Below, piece by piece: positions 1 through 5,742 of a stretch of DNA of 5,831 nucleotides. The notes under the pieces were generated by a model, which was not told where the DNA came from, searched no databases, and was given only the letters and a program-made list of their open reading frames with translations. Made by a program: the position numbers and the translations under genes. Positions within the stretch are counted from its first letter, which is position 1; every line of letters begins with the position of its first letter. The DNA is from CAZFPA01 sp964520975 (GTDB lineage Bacteria; Bacillota; Negativicutes; Selenomonadales; Selenomonadaceae), in contig CAZFPA010000107.1 of assembly GCA_964520975.1 (NCBI GenBank), positions 1-5,831 of the forward strand, in the 5' to 3' direction.

Positions 1-212
1 CGTTTGCAGCACAGATGGCAGCAGAAGTTGCTGCAAAGGCTGCAATGGAACATGGCCTGAAGCAGGTTGAAGTTTTTGTAAAGGGTCCTGGCGCTGGCCG
101 TGAAGCCGCTATCCGTTCCCTGCAGGCGACTGGCCTCGAAGTAAACATGATCAAAGATGTTACTCCGATCCCGCATAATGGATGCCGTCCGCCGAAGCGT
201 AGAAGAGTTTAA
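1..212 (+). CDS. rpsK: 30S ribosomal protein S11, 5'-truncated by window edge
   Basis: Ribosomal protein S11 belongs to the platform of the 30S subunit, near the mRNA exit and the 3' end of 16S rRNA. Only the C-terminal half is present. The reading frame is open from base 3 and gives 69 residues beginning FAAQMAAEVAAKAAMEHGLK, so the ATG at base 15 is an internal methionine, not the start; full-length S11 is about 128-131 residues. Diagnostic features are the KGPGAGREAAIRSLQ segment and the near-invariant end DVTPIPHNGCRPPKRRRV. The Asn-Gly of PHNG (codons at 177-182), which is isomerised to isoaspartate in E. coli S11, is retained. The TAA stop is 18 bases before rpsD, so the two are cotranscribed. 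rpsM (S13) is expected just upstream, outside the window. Confidence 0.97.
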   Translation, partial: FAAQMAAEVAAKAAMEHGLKQVEVFVKGPGAGREAAIRSLQATGLEVNMIKDVTPIPHNGCRPPKRRRV

Positions 213-230
213 TAGGAGGTGCAGAACTAG

Positions 231-824
231 ATGGCAATTGATAGAGTACCAGCTCTGAAAAGATGCCGTTCCCTCGGTATCGAACCGGCGGTTATCGGCC
301 TGAGCAAGGAATCGAAGCGTCAGCCCAGACGTACGAACCGCAAGGTAAGTGAATATGGCACGCAGTTGAAAGAAAAGCAGAAAGCAAAGTTCATTTATGG
401 TGTTCTGGAGAAGCAGTTCAGAGCATATTACGATAAGGCAAAGACGATGCAGGGCGTAACAGGTGAAAACCTCCTGGGCCTTCTTGAGAGAAGAATCGAC
501 AACGTCGTTTTCCGTCTTGGTATTGCGGCTACCCGCAAACAGGCTCGCCAGATCGTTCGTCATGGCCATATTACGGTCAATGGCAAGCGCCTCGACATTC
601 CGTCGGCACTGGTAAAGGTAAATGATGTTATCGCTGTTAAGGAAAAGAGCCGCGCAAATGCGTTCTTCAAGGGCATGGCTGAAAGCTATGATACTCTTAG
701 CACGCCGGCTTGGCTGACTGCTGATGCTGCCAGCATGGGCGGTACGGTAACGAGATTCCCGAACCGTGATGAAATCGACGTTCCTGTAAATGAGCAGGCT
801 ATCGTCGAATTGTACTCCAGATAA
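231..824 (+). CDS. rpsD: 30S ribosomal protein S4 (zinc-finger-less form)
   Basis: S4 is a primary 16S rRNA binder that nucleates 30S assembly and lines the mRNA entry tunnel. In several bacteria it also represses its own operon. The protein has 197 residues. The N-terminal region (about 1-85) holds the typical SEYGTQLKEKQKAKFIYGVLEKQFR segment (40-64). The S4 RNA-binding domain is at about 87-150, with RRIDNVVFRLGIAATRKQARQIVRHGHITVNGK as its core, and the C-terminus ends in the usual VNEQAIVELYSR. The start is fixed by AGGAGGTG at 214-221, nine bases before the ATG. Oddity: the only cysteine is C12. The four zinc-binding cysteines of C+ S4 proteins are missing, and so is the usual PGQHG motif before SEYG, which makes the N-terminus short and divergent. 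Identification is certain; that the divergence is lineage-typical is inferred. Confidence 0.97.
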   Translation: MAIDRVPALKRCRSLGIEPAVIGLSKESKRQPRRTNRKVSEYGTQLKEKQKAKFIYGVLEKQFRAYYDKAKTMQGVTGENLLGLLERRIDNVVFRLGIAATRKQARQIVRHGHITVNGKRLDIPSALVKVNDVIAVKEKSRANAFFKGMAESYDTLSTPAWLTADAASMGGTVTRFPNRDEIDVPVNEQAIVELYSR

Positions 825-892
825 TATCTTTGTGTTTATATGGACTATATAGGTGCATGGGTGCATAGAATTATTGAGGAGGGTTATTCCAG

Positions 893-1852
893 ATGATCGA
901 AATCGAAAAACCGAAGATTGAGATAGTGGAAATCAGTGAAGATAATCGTTACGGAAAATTCGTCTGCGAGCCGCTGGAACGCGGTTACGGTACAACGCTT
1001 GGCAACAGCCTGCGTCGTATCCTGTTATCTTCTTTACAAGGTGCTGCAATAACCTCCATCAGAATTGACGGAGTGCTCCATGAGTTCTCTACGATTCCTG
1101 GTGTTCGGGACGATGTTACGAATATCATTTTGAACTTGAAATCGCTTTGCCTGAAAATGCATTGCGAGGAACCGCGCGTTATCCGCATTGATGTGGAAGG
1201 CGAGAAGGAAGTTACCGCAGCGGACATCATTACGGATGACGATGTGGAGATCCTGAATCCTGACCTCCATATTGCTACTGTCAACGAAACGGGCTCCCTG
1301 AAAATGGAGATGACAGTAGAGCGTGGCCGCGGCTACGTTCCTGCTGATAAGAATAAGAAGCCGGATCATGTGATCGGCATTATTCCTATCGACTCGATCT
1401 TTTCCCCAATTTCGCGTGTGAACTACACCGTAAAAGATACGCGTGTAGGCAATGTAACTGACTACGATAAGCTGACTTTGGAAGTATGGACCGATGGTTC
1501 CATCCGTCCAGAAGAAGCTGTGAGCAAGTCGGCCAGCATTCTTGTCGCACACCTGAAGCTTTTCCAGAACATGGCGGGGCTTCCGGAGGAAGAGGAAGAA
1601 GAAGAGGGAACTTTCACTGAGGCAGAGGAAAACGATGCTTCAAAGGTATTGGAAATGACGATTGAGGATCTTGATCTGTCTGTCCGCTCGTATAACTGCT
1701 TGAAGAGAGCTAATATCAACACGGTAGAGGATCTCGTTTCCAAGTCAGAAGAGGACATGATGAAGGTCAGAAATCTTGGTCGTAAGTCTCTCGAAGAGGT
1801 TAAGAAAAAACTGCAGGAACTTGATTTGTCGCTTGTAGAAAATGAAGAATAA
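893..1852 (+). CDS. rpoA: DNA-directed RNA polymerase subunit alpha
   Basis: The alpha subunit dimerises to start RNA polymerase assembly and contacts UP-element DNA and activators. The protein has 319 residues. The N-terminal domain (about 1-229) includes the conserved EPLERGYGTTLGNSLRRILLSS block (26-47) and the VNYTVKDTRVG segment (176-186). A flexible linker (about 230-252) carries seven consecutive glutamates (232-238). The C-terminal domain (about 253-315) has VRSYNCLK and VRNLGRKSLEEV. By direct count R265, N268, N294, G296, K298 and S299 fall at the E. coli positions known to bind UP-element DNA, so DNA binding should be normal. GAGGAGGG at 876-883 lies nine bases before the ATG. The 68-base gap after rpsD has no convincing promoter, so the gene is probably expressed from the upstream ribosomal protein promoter. 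Confidence 0.98.
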   Translation: MIEIEKPKIEIVEISEDNRYGKFVCEPLERGYGTTLGNSLRRILLSSLQGAAITSIRIDGVLHEFSTIPGVRDDVTNIILNLKSLCLKMHCEEPRVIRIDVEGEKEVTAADIITDDDVEILNPDLHIATVNETGSLKMEMTVERGRGYVPADKNKKPDHVIGIIPIDSIFSPISRVNYTVKDTRVGNVTDYDKLTLEVWTDGSIRPEEAVSKSASILVAHLKLFQNMAGLPEEEEEEEGTFTEAEENDASKVLEMTIEDLDLSVRSYNCLKRANINTVEDLVSKSEEDMMKVRNLGRKSLEEVKKKLQELDLSLVENEE

Positions 1853-1868
1853 GGAAAGAGGGAAATAA

Positions 1869-2207
1869 ATGGGCTACAGAAAATTAGGACGTGACTCGAG
1901 TGCACGTAAGGCTTTATTCCGCAGCATTCTGACTTCCTTCTTTAAGCATGAGCGCATTGAAACGACGGAAGCCAAGGCTAAGGAAATCAGCGGCCTTGCT
2001 GAGCAGCTCATCACGTTAGCAAAACGTGGTGACCTTGCAGCCCGTCGTCAGGCCATTGCGCGTCTTGCCGATGAAGAAGTCGTAAGAAAGCTGTTTGATG
2101 AAATTGCAGCGAAATACAATGACCGCCAGGGCGGTTACACTCGTATCCTCAAGATTGGACCTCGTCGCGGCGATGCTGCTCCGATGGTTATCCTTGAGCT
2201 GGTATAA
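1869..2207 (+). CDS. rplQ: 50S ribosomal protein L17
   Basis: L17 binds 23S rRNA on the solvent side of the 50S subunit near the peptide exit tunnel. It is intact at 112 residues, the usual short bacterial length. It opens with MGYRKLGRDSSARKALFRS, followed by LTSFFKHERIETTEAKAKE (21-39), the family's signature regions. It ends with GGYTRILKIGPRRGDAAPMVILELV, the conserved C-terminal strand. AGAGGG at 1857-1862 precedes the ATG by six bases. The gene begins 16 bases after the rpoA stop, as in most bacteria, and is the last gene of this operon: a stem-loop terminator begins 10 bases after its stop. Nothing is unusual. Confidence 0.97.
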   Translation: MGYRKLGRDSSARKALFRSILTSFFKHERIETTEAKAKEISGLAEQLITLAKRGDLAARRQAIARLADEEVVRKLFDEIAAKYNDRQGGYTRILKIGPRRGDAAPMVILELV

Positions 2208-2217
2208 CAGTAATGAA

Positions 2218-2254
2218 GCCGCCAGCCTTTTCAGGCTGACGGCATTTTCGTTCT
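2218..2254 (+). terminator. Stem-loop terminator of the rpsK-rpsD-rpoA-rplQ operon
   Basis: The arms GCCGCCAGCCT (2218-2228) and AGGCTGACGGC (2233-2243) pair over 11 positions with a single C-A mismatch, around a TTTC loop. The tail ATTTTCGTTCT is T-rich but broken by a C and a G, so termination may be incomplete. The hairpin begins 10 bases after the rplQ stop, as expected for the operon end. Folding energy was not computed. Confidence 0.8.
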
Positions 2255-2285
2255 ATCGGGTGTATATGTTACCTTGAATTTTGAT

Positions 2286-2314
2286 TTGTGTTGACAATTG
2301 AAATCGGGTATAAT
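2286..2314 (+). promoter_or_regulatory. Probable sigma-A-type promoter of the ecfA1-ecfA2-ecfT-truA operon
   Basis: A perfect TATAAT lies at 2309-2314. The best-placed -35 is TTGTGT (2286-2291, three of six consensus matches, 17-base spacer). A perfect TTGACA also occurs at 2291-2296, but it is only 12 bases from the -10, too short for a standard sigma-70-type promoter. Transcription would start near G2320 or G2322, about 50 bases before the ecfA1 start. The location, between a terminator and the first gene of the next operon, supports the call; the exact -35 does not come out cleanly. Confidence 0.6.
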
Positions 2315-2316
2315 GA

Positions 2317-2345
2317 AGGGTGTCGCGTAGGCGGCATCCTTTTTT
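2317..2345 (+). terminator. Terminator-like hairpin in the ecf operon leader
   Basis: AGGGTGTCGC (2317-2326) pairs with GCGGCATCCT (2331-2340) over all ten positions, two of them G-U wobbles, around a GTAG tetraloop. T2340-T2345 is an uninterrupted run of six Ts starting at the base of the stem. This is the form of an intrinsic terminator, and its tail is cleaner than that of the rplQ hairpin. It directly follows the probable -10 box, so a transcript starting there would carry most of this hairpin at its extreme 5' end. It could be a second terminator for readthrough from rplQ, a 5' stabilising hairpin, or both. Which one cannot be decided from sequence. Confidence 0.6.
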
Positions 2346-2355
2346 AGTGCACGAT

Positions 2356-2361
2356 AGGAGG
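2356..2361 (+). promoter_or_regulatory. Ribosome binding site for ecfA1 (supports TTG start)
   Basis: A perfect AGGAGG lies ten bases before the TTG at 2372. The only in-frame codons between the upstream TAG (2345-2347) and this TTG are non-start codons, so this site decides the ecfA1 start. An out-of-frame ATG at 2367 is also within its reach. Confidence 0.8.
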
Positions 2362-2371
2362 ATGGAATGGT

Positions 2372-3202
2372 TTGAGCTTTATTCAGACAAAGAATCTGAG
2401 CCATGTGTATCATGCGGGGCAGCCCAATGAGCACCGGGCTTTGGAAAATATAAATTTTACAGTTGAAGCGGGCGAATTCGTTGCCATTTTGGGAACGAAT
2501 GGTTCGGGGAAATCAACGCTGGCGAAGCATTTCAACGCACTGCTGCTGCCAACATCCGGGACCTGCTCTATTGGCGGGCTGGATACCGCGGATGCGGCAG
2601 AACTCTGGCGGATACGCCAGCAGGTGGGCATGGTGTTTCAGAATCCGGACAATCAGATCATTGCGGCTGTTGTTGAGGATGATGTGGCTTTTGGACCGGA
2701 AAATCTCGGTGTGCCGCCGGAGGAAATCGGCAGCCGCGTCACTGCGGCGTTAGAAGCGGTACGTATGGAGAAATATCGGAATTTCGCACCGCATCTTTTG
2801 TCCGGCGGGCAAAAGCAGCGCATTGCAATTGCCGGCGCGCTGGCTATGCATACCAAGGCGTTGGTGCTCGATGAGCCTACGGCAATGCTCGACCCTGTCG
2901 GACGCCGGGAGGTGCTGGCGGTGGTAAAGCGGCTGCATGAGGAACAGGGCATCACGGTTCTGTACATCACGCATTTCATGGAGGAAGCGGCGGCCGCGGA
3001 TCGCATCGTGGTCATGGAAAAGGGGCAGATCGCGGCCGATGGAACGCCGCGGGAGATCTTTACGGATGCAGCCGGAATGAAGAAGCGGGGCCTGGAGGTG
3101 CCGCTGGCGGTGGAAATTGCCTGGCGGCTGCGGCAGAAAGGCGTACATCTGCCCAAGGATATTTTGACAAATGAGGATTTGGTGGCAGCACTATGTCAAT
3201 AG
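2372..3202 (+). CDS. ecfA1: Energy-coupling factor transporter ATPase EcfA1
   Basis: This is one of the two cytoplasmic ATPases of the ECF module that powers vitamin or metal uptake through separate S components. The protein has 276 residues and starts with TTG. All ABC motifs are intact: Walker A GTNGSGKST (41-49), Q-loop VFQNPDNQ with Q90, signature LSGGQKQR (143-150), Walker B ALVLDEPT (163-170) with catalytic E168, D-loop AMLDPVGR, and switch H201 in YITH. KHFNALLLPTSG after Walker A and the Q-loop FQNPDNQ are typical of EcfA1 (also named CbiO1). The C-terminal tail (about 235-276) is the family's extra domain. It overlaps ecfA2 by ten bases, so translation is coupled. The EcfA1 rather than EcfA2 assignment rests on gene order and the LSGGQKQR signature. 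The transported substrate cannot be read from this gene. Confidence 0.95.
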   Translation: MSFIQTKNLSHVYHAGQPNEHRALENINFTVEAGEFVAILGTNGSGKSTLAKHFNALLLPTSGTCSIGGLDTADAAELWRIRQQVGMVFQNPDNQIIAAVVEDDVAFGPENLGVPPEEIGSRVTAALEAVRMEKYRNFAPHLLSGGQKQRIAIAGALAMHTKALVLDEPTAMLDPVGRREVLAVVKRLHEEQGITVLYITHFMEEAAAADRIVVMEKGQIAADGTPREIFTDAAGMKKRGLEVPLAVEIAWRLRQKGVHLPKDILTNEDLVAALCQ

Positions 3203-4056
3203 AAGTGAAGGATATAACGTATACCTATATGAAGAATACGCCGTTTGAACGCACCGCTCTGCGTCATGTGTCACTGACACTGGAGGAGGGGAGCTTTATG
3301 GCGGTAGCCGGTCATACCGGTTCAGGGAAGTCCACGCTCATGCAGCATCTCAATGGACTGTTGCAGCCGACTTCCGGAGAGATCCTCGTGGATGGTGTGA
3401 GCATTGCGGGCAAAAGTCCGGCAGCACGGGCAGCCCGCAGCAAGGTCGGCATGGTGTTCCAGTATCCGGAGCACCAGCTTTTTGAGGAAACCGTGGCGGC
3501 TGATATTGCCTTTGGCCCGAAAAATATGGGCTTGCCGGCAGAGGAAATCGGGCAACGGGTACGGGAAGCCATGGAATTTGTCGGGCTGGATTATGAGAAA
3601 TATCATACGCGCTCGCCGTTTCAGCTCAGTGGCGGGCAGATGCGCCGGGCGGCGATTGCTGGTGTCATTGCGATGCAGCCGAAATACCTGGTGCTGGATG
3701 AGCCCACGGCAGGCCTTGATCCGCGCGGGCGCGAGGATCTGCTGCAGCAGATTTTGAAGCTGCATAAAAAGCAGCAGGTTACGATTCTCCTGGTTTCGCA
3801 TAATATGGATGATATTGCGCGGGTGGCAGACCAGGTCGTTTTCATGGAGCAGGGGGAGATCCTGGTAAATGCGCCGCCAAGGGAGGCCTTTTTTGCTAAG
3901 GATGAAATTCAGCGGGCCGGTCTGGCTGTGCCGCAGATCACAGCGCTGCTGGAGGAACTGCAGGCAAAGGGGCTGCCGGTAGATGTCAGGGCGCTTTCCA
4001 TCGAAGAGGGCACTGCGCATATTCTGCAGGCATTAAGGGGGAATGGCGCATGCTGA
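3193..4056 (+). CDS. ecfA2: Energy-coupling factor transporter ATPase EcfA2
   Basis: This is the second ATPase of the ECF module; it pairs with EcfA1 to form the heterodimeric motor bound to EcfT. The protein has 287 residues, with Walker A GHTGSGKST (40-48), Q-loop VFQYPEHQLF with Q90, signature LSGGQMRR (145-152), Walker B YLVLDEPT (165-172) with catalytic E170, D-loop AGLDPRGR and switch H203 in VSHNMDD. LSGGQMRR and FQYPEHQLF are typical of EcfA2 (CbiO2). Both ATPases keep their catalytic Glu and His, so both composite sites look competent. The ATG lies inside the end of ecfA1 with only a weak GGTGG (3181-3185) ahead of it, consistent with translational coupling. The last seven bases overlap ecfT. 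The two ATPases are ancient paralogues, seen for example in GPENLGVPPEEIG against GPKNMGLPAEEIG. Confidence 0.95.
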   Translation: MSIEVKDITYTYMKNTPFERTALRHVSLTLEEGSFMAVAGHTGSGKSTLMQHLNGLLQPTSGEILVDGVSIAGKSPAARAARSKVGMVFQYPEHQLFEETVAADIAFGPKNMGLPAEEIGQRVREAMEFVGLDYEKYHTRSPFQLSGGQMRRAAIAGVIAMQPKYLVLDEPTAGLDPRGREDLLQQILKLHKKQQVTILLVSHNMDDIARVADQVVFMEQGEILVNAPPREAFFAKDEIQRAGLAVPQITALLEELQAKGLPVDVRALSIEEGTAHILQALRGNGAC

Positions 4057-4856
4057 CGGATATTACACTGGGGCAGTATTTTCCGGGAAATTCGCTGCTG
4101 CATCGCCTGGACCCCCGGACGAAAATCATCCTGCTCTTTATTTTTATTGTGGGTATCTTTATTTTTGATACGCCGCTTTCCTATGTGGCATTGTCAGCGG
4201 GAACGCTGCTGCTCATTTATGTTTCCCGGGTTCCGTTTGGCATGATGCTGAAATCGCTGAAGCCATTGCTTTGGATTCTGATTTTTACCTTTGGTATTCA
4301 TCTGGTGAGTACGCCAGGGGAAACTATCTTCCGTTTTTGGGTATTCAATATCACTGCGGAAGGCTTTTGGCAGGGGTTCTTTGTATCTCTGCGCCTGGTG
4401 CTGCTCATACTGATGTCGTCGCTGCTGACCTTTACGACTTCACCGCTGGAGCTTACGGATGCCCTGGAAATGCTGCTGTCGCCCCTGAAACGTATCGGGG
4501 TGCCGGCGCATGAACTGGCGATGATGATGACGATTGCACTGCGTTTTGTACCGACGCTTATTGAGGAAACCGATAAGATCATGAAGGCACAGCAGGCCAG
4601 GGGTTCTGATTTTTCTTCCGGCAGCATTCTGCGGCGGATCAAGAGCCTGATCCCGGTATTGGTGCCGCTCTTCATATCGGCATTCCGGCGGGCGGATGAG
4701 CTCGCGATGGCGATGGAGGCGCGCTGCTATCGCGGGGGGATTGGCCGGACCCGCATGAAGGTACTGCATATTGCGCTGCTCGATTATATTGCGGCTGGTG
4801 TTGTGGTGGTAGTGGCTGCAGCACTGACCGGGGTTAAACTATGGGGGCTGGGATGA
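4050..4856 (+). CDS. ecfT: Energy-coupling factor transmembrane protein EcfT
   Basis: EcfT is the membrane scaffold that transmits ATPase motion to an exchangeable S component. The protein has 268 residues. The N-terminus GQYFPGNSLLHRLDPRTKI is typical of the family. Hydrophobic segments lie at about 25-39, 43-58, 70-87, 108-129 and 241-260. The cytoplasmic coupling region between the last two includes ALRFVPTLIEE (163-173) and the two coupling-helix motifs, AQQARG (180-185) and AMEARCYRGG (221-230). The second motif reads Ala-Arg-Cys instead of Ala-Arg-Gly, a substitution I believe is common in Firmicutes. AAGGGGGAA (4035-4043) lies six bases before the ATG, and the start overlaps the ecfA2 stop (ATGCTGA). 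No S component gene is adjacent, which fits a shared group II module serving several substrates. Confidence 0.95.
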   Translation: MLTDITLGQYFPGNSLLHRLDPRTKIILLFIFIVGIFIFDTPLSYVALSAGTLLLIYVSRVPFGMMLKSLKPLLWILIFTFGIHLVSTPGETIFRFWVFNITAEGFWQGFFVSLRLVLLILMSSLLTFTTSPLELTDALEMLLSPLKRIGVPAHELAMMMTIALRFVPTLIEETDKIMKAQQARGSDFSSGSILRRIKSLIPVLVPLFISAFRRADELAMAMEARCYRGGIGRTRMKVLHIALLDYIAAGVVVVVAAALTGVKLWGLG

Positions 4857-5626
4857 AACAGGAACACAGGGAAAGTATGAAAGCGCGGGCTCGCAATATT
4901 GCGCTGCGCATTGCTTATGATGGCGGGAATTATCATGGATTTCAGCGTCAGACGCCGCCAACCCTTGCCGTCCAGAATGTATTGGAGGAAAAGCTGGCGC
5001 TGGTATTTGGCGATACCATTGAATTGGCGGCGGCAGGCCGGACGGATGCCGGAGTCCATGCCTATGGACAGGTCGTGAACTTCTTTACGGATGGGCGCAT
5101 ACCGACGGAACGGATCGTGTTGGCGGCCAATAGCCTGCTTCCACCGGATATCGTTGTGCGGGAGGCCTGGGAGGCGGATCGGGAGTTCAGTGCCCGGCAT
5201 AGTGCCAAAAGCAAGGTCTATGTGTACCGGGTGCTTCAGACCGCTCTGCCGGACCCGTTTCAGCGCCAGTATAGTTGGCACGTCCGTCGTCCGCTCGATC
5301 GGACCGCGATGCAGGAAGCGATGCGCCTGTTGCAGGGCACGCATGATTTTTCTTCTTTCCGTGCGGCCGGGGGAGCGCCGATGAGTCCTGTCCGTACGAT
5401 GTATGAGGCCGATTGCCGCCGGCAGGGAGAATTGCTGGAGTTCCGCTTTTTTGCGAATGGTTTTTTGTATCATATGGTGCGGAACCTTATGGGGACGTTG
5501 ATCAATGTCGGACTCGGCCGGATTACGCCGCAGGCGTTTCAGAGCATTCTGGAAGCACGGGACCGGCAGCTTGCTTCAGCGACGGCACCGGCACAGGGGC
5601 TTTATCTCTATAAAGTGAATTACTAA
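4853..5626 (+). CDS. truA: tRNA pseudouridine(38-40) synthase TruA
   Basis: TruA converts uridines 38, 39 and 40 of the tRNA anticodon arm to pseudouridine. From this start it has 257 residues. Visible motifs are IAYDGGNYHGFQRQ (20-33), the catalytic loop GRTDAGVHA (62-70) with nucleophile D65, KVYVYR (121-126) with the active-site tyrosine Y123, GFLYHMVRNLMG (203-214), and the C-terminal signature TAPAQGLYLYKV (244-255). I chose ATG 4853 because it forms a classic ATGA overlap with the ecfT stop and has GGGGG (4843-4847) five bases upstream. ATG 4841 (four residues longer) and ATG 4877 (eight shorter, with AGGGA at 4868-4872) are also possible, since family homology begins only at RNIALRIAYDG. 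The gene is last in the ecf operon; this linkage is widespread in Firmicutes and has no known functional reason. Confidence 0.95.
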   Translation: MKQEHRESMKARARNIALRIAYDGGNYHGFQRQTPPTLAVQNVLEEKLALVFGDTIELAAAGRTDAGVHAYGQVVNFFTDGRIPTERIVLAANSLLPPDIVVREAWEADREFSARHSAKSKVYVYRVLQTALPDPFQRQYSWHVRRPLDRTAMQEAMRLLQGTHDFSSFRAAGGAPMSPVRTMYEADCRRQGELLEFRFFANGFLYHMVRNLMGTLINVGLGRITPQAFQSILEARDRQLASATAPAQGLYLYKVNY

Positions 5627-5644
5627 ACTTGTCTGTTTTATTTT

Positions 5645-5676
5645 GAACAGCCGCATATTTGCGGCTGTTCTTTTTT
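5645..5676 (+). terminator. Strong intrinsic terminator after truA
   Basis: GAACAGCCGC (5645-5654) and GCGGCTGTTC (5661-5670) form a perfect ten-base-pair stem around ATATTT. Six Ts follow directly (5671-5676). It begins 18 bases after the truA stop and closes the ecfA1-ecfA2-ecfT-truA operon. There is no A-run on the upstream side, so it is a one-directional, + strand terminator. Confidence 0.93.
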
Positions 5677-5708
5677 ATGCTAGAAGGGCTCGCTGTGTTG
5701 GTGGTATT

Positions 5709-5736
5709 TTTACTAACATTTTTTCAGGAATATAAT
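5709..5736 (+). promoter_or_regulatory. Probable sigma-A-type promoter of the next operon
   Basis: TTTACT (5709-5714, four of six matches to TTGACA) lies 16 bases before a perfect TATAAT (5731-5736), in an AT-rich stretch just after the truA terminator. Transcription would begin around 5743 and run into the leader that continues past the window end. In many Firmicutes the genes after truA are rplM-rpsI, which would suit a dedicated promoter here. Confidence 0.65.
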
Positions 5737-5742
5737 ACAAAA

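Noticed and set aside
825..892. Possible promoter for rpoA around the TATATA at 846-851
   Set aside because: No -35-like hexamer lies 16-18 bases upstream, and rpsD and rpoA are normally cotranscribed.
985..1905. Long reading frames on the minus strand across rpoA (up to 172 residues)
   Set aside because: They lie antisense to a fully conserved gene, have no recognisable protein character and are explained by its codon composition.
2095..2277. A 60-residue + strand frame over the end of rplQ and the following terminator
   Set aside because: It is out of frame with conserved L17 sequence and runs through the terminator hairpin. No binding site supports its start.
3164..3169. Consensus TTGACA near the end of ecfA1 as an internal promoter for ecfA2
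   Set aside because: No -10-like sequence lies at suitable spacing, and the nearest TATAAC (3213-3218) is more than 40 bases away. The genes overlap and need no internal promoter.
2653..4020. Long minus-strand reading frames across ecfA1 and ecfA2 (up to 232 residues)
   Set aside because: They are reverse-complement shadows of the conserved ABC ATPase genes, with low-complexity, Arg- and Ser-rich sequence and no family resemblance.
4784..5473. A 229-residue minus-strand frame across the end of ecfT and truA
   Set aside because: It is antisense to conserved truA motifs, its sequence resembles no known family and it begins inside truA. It is a shadow.
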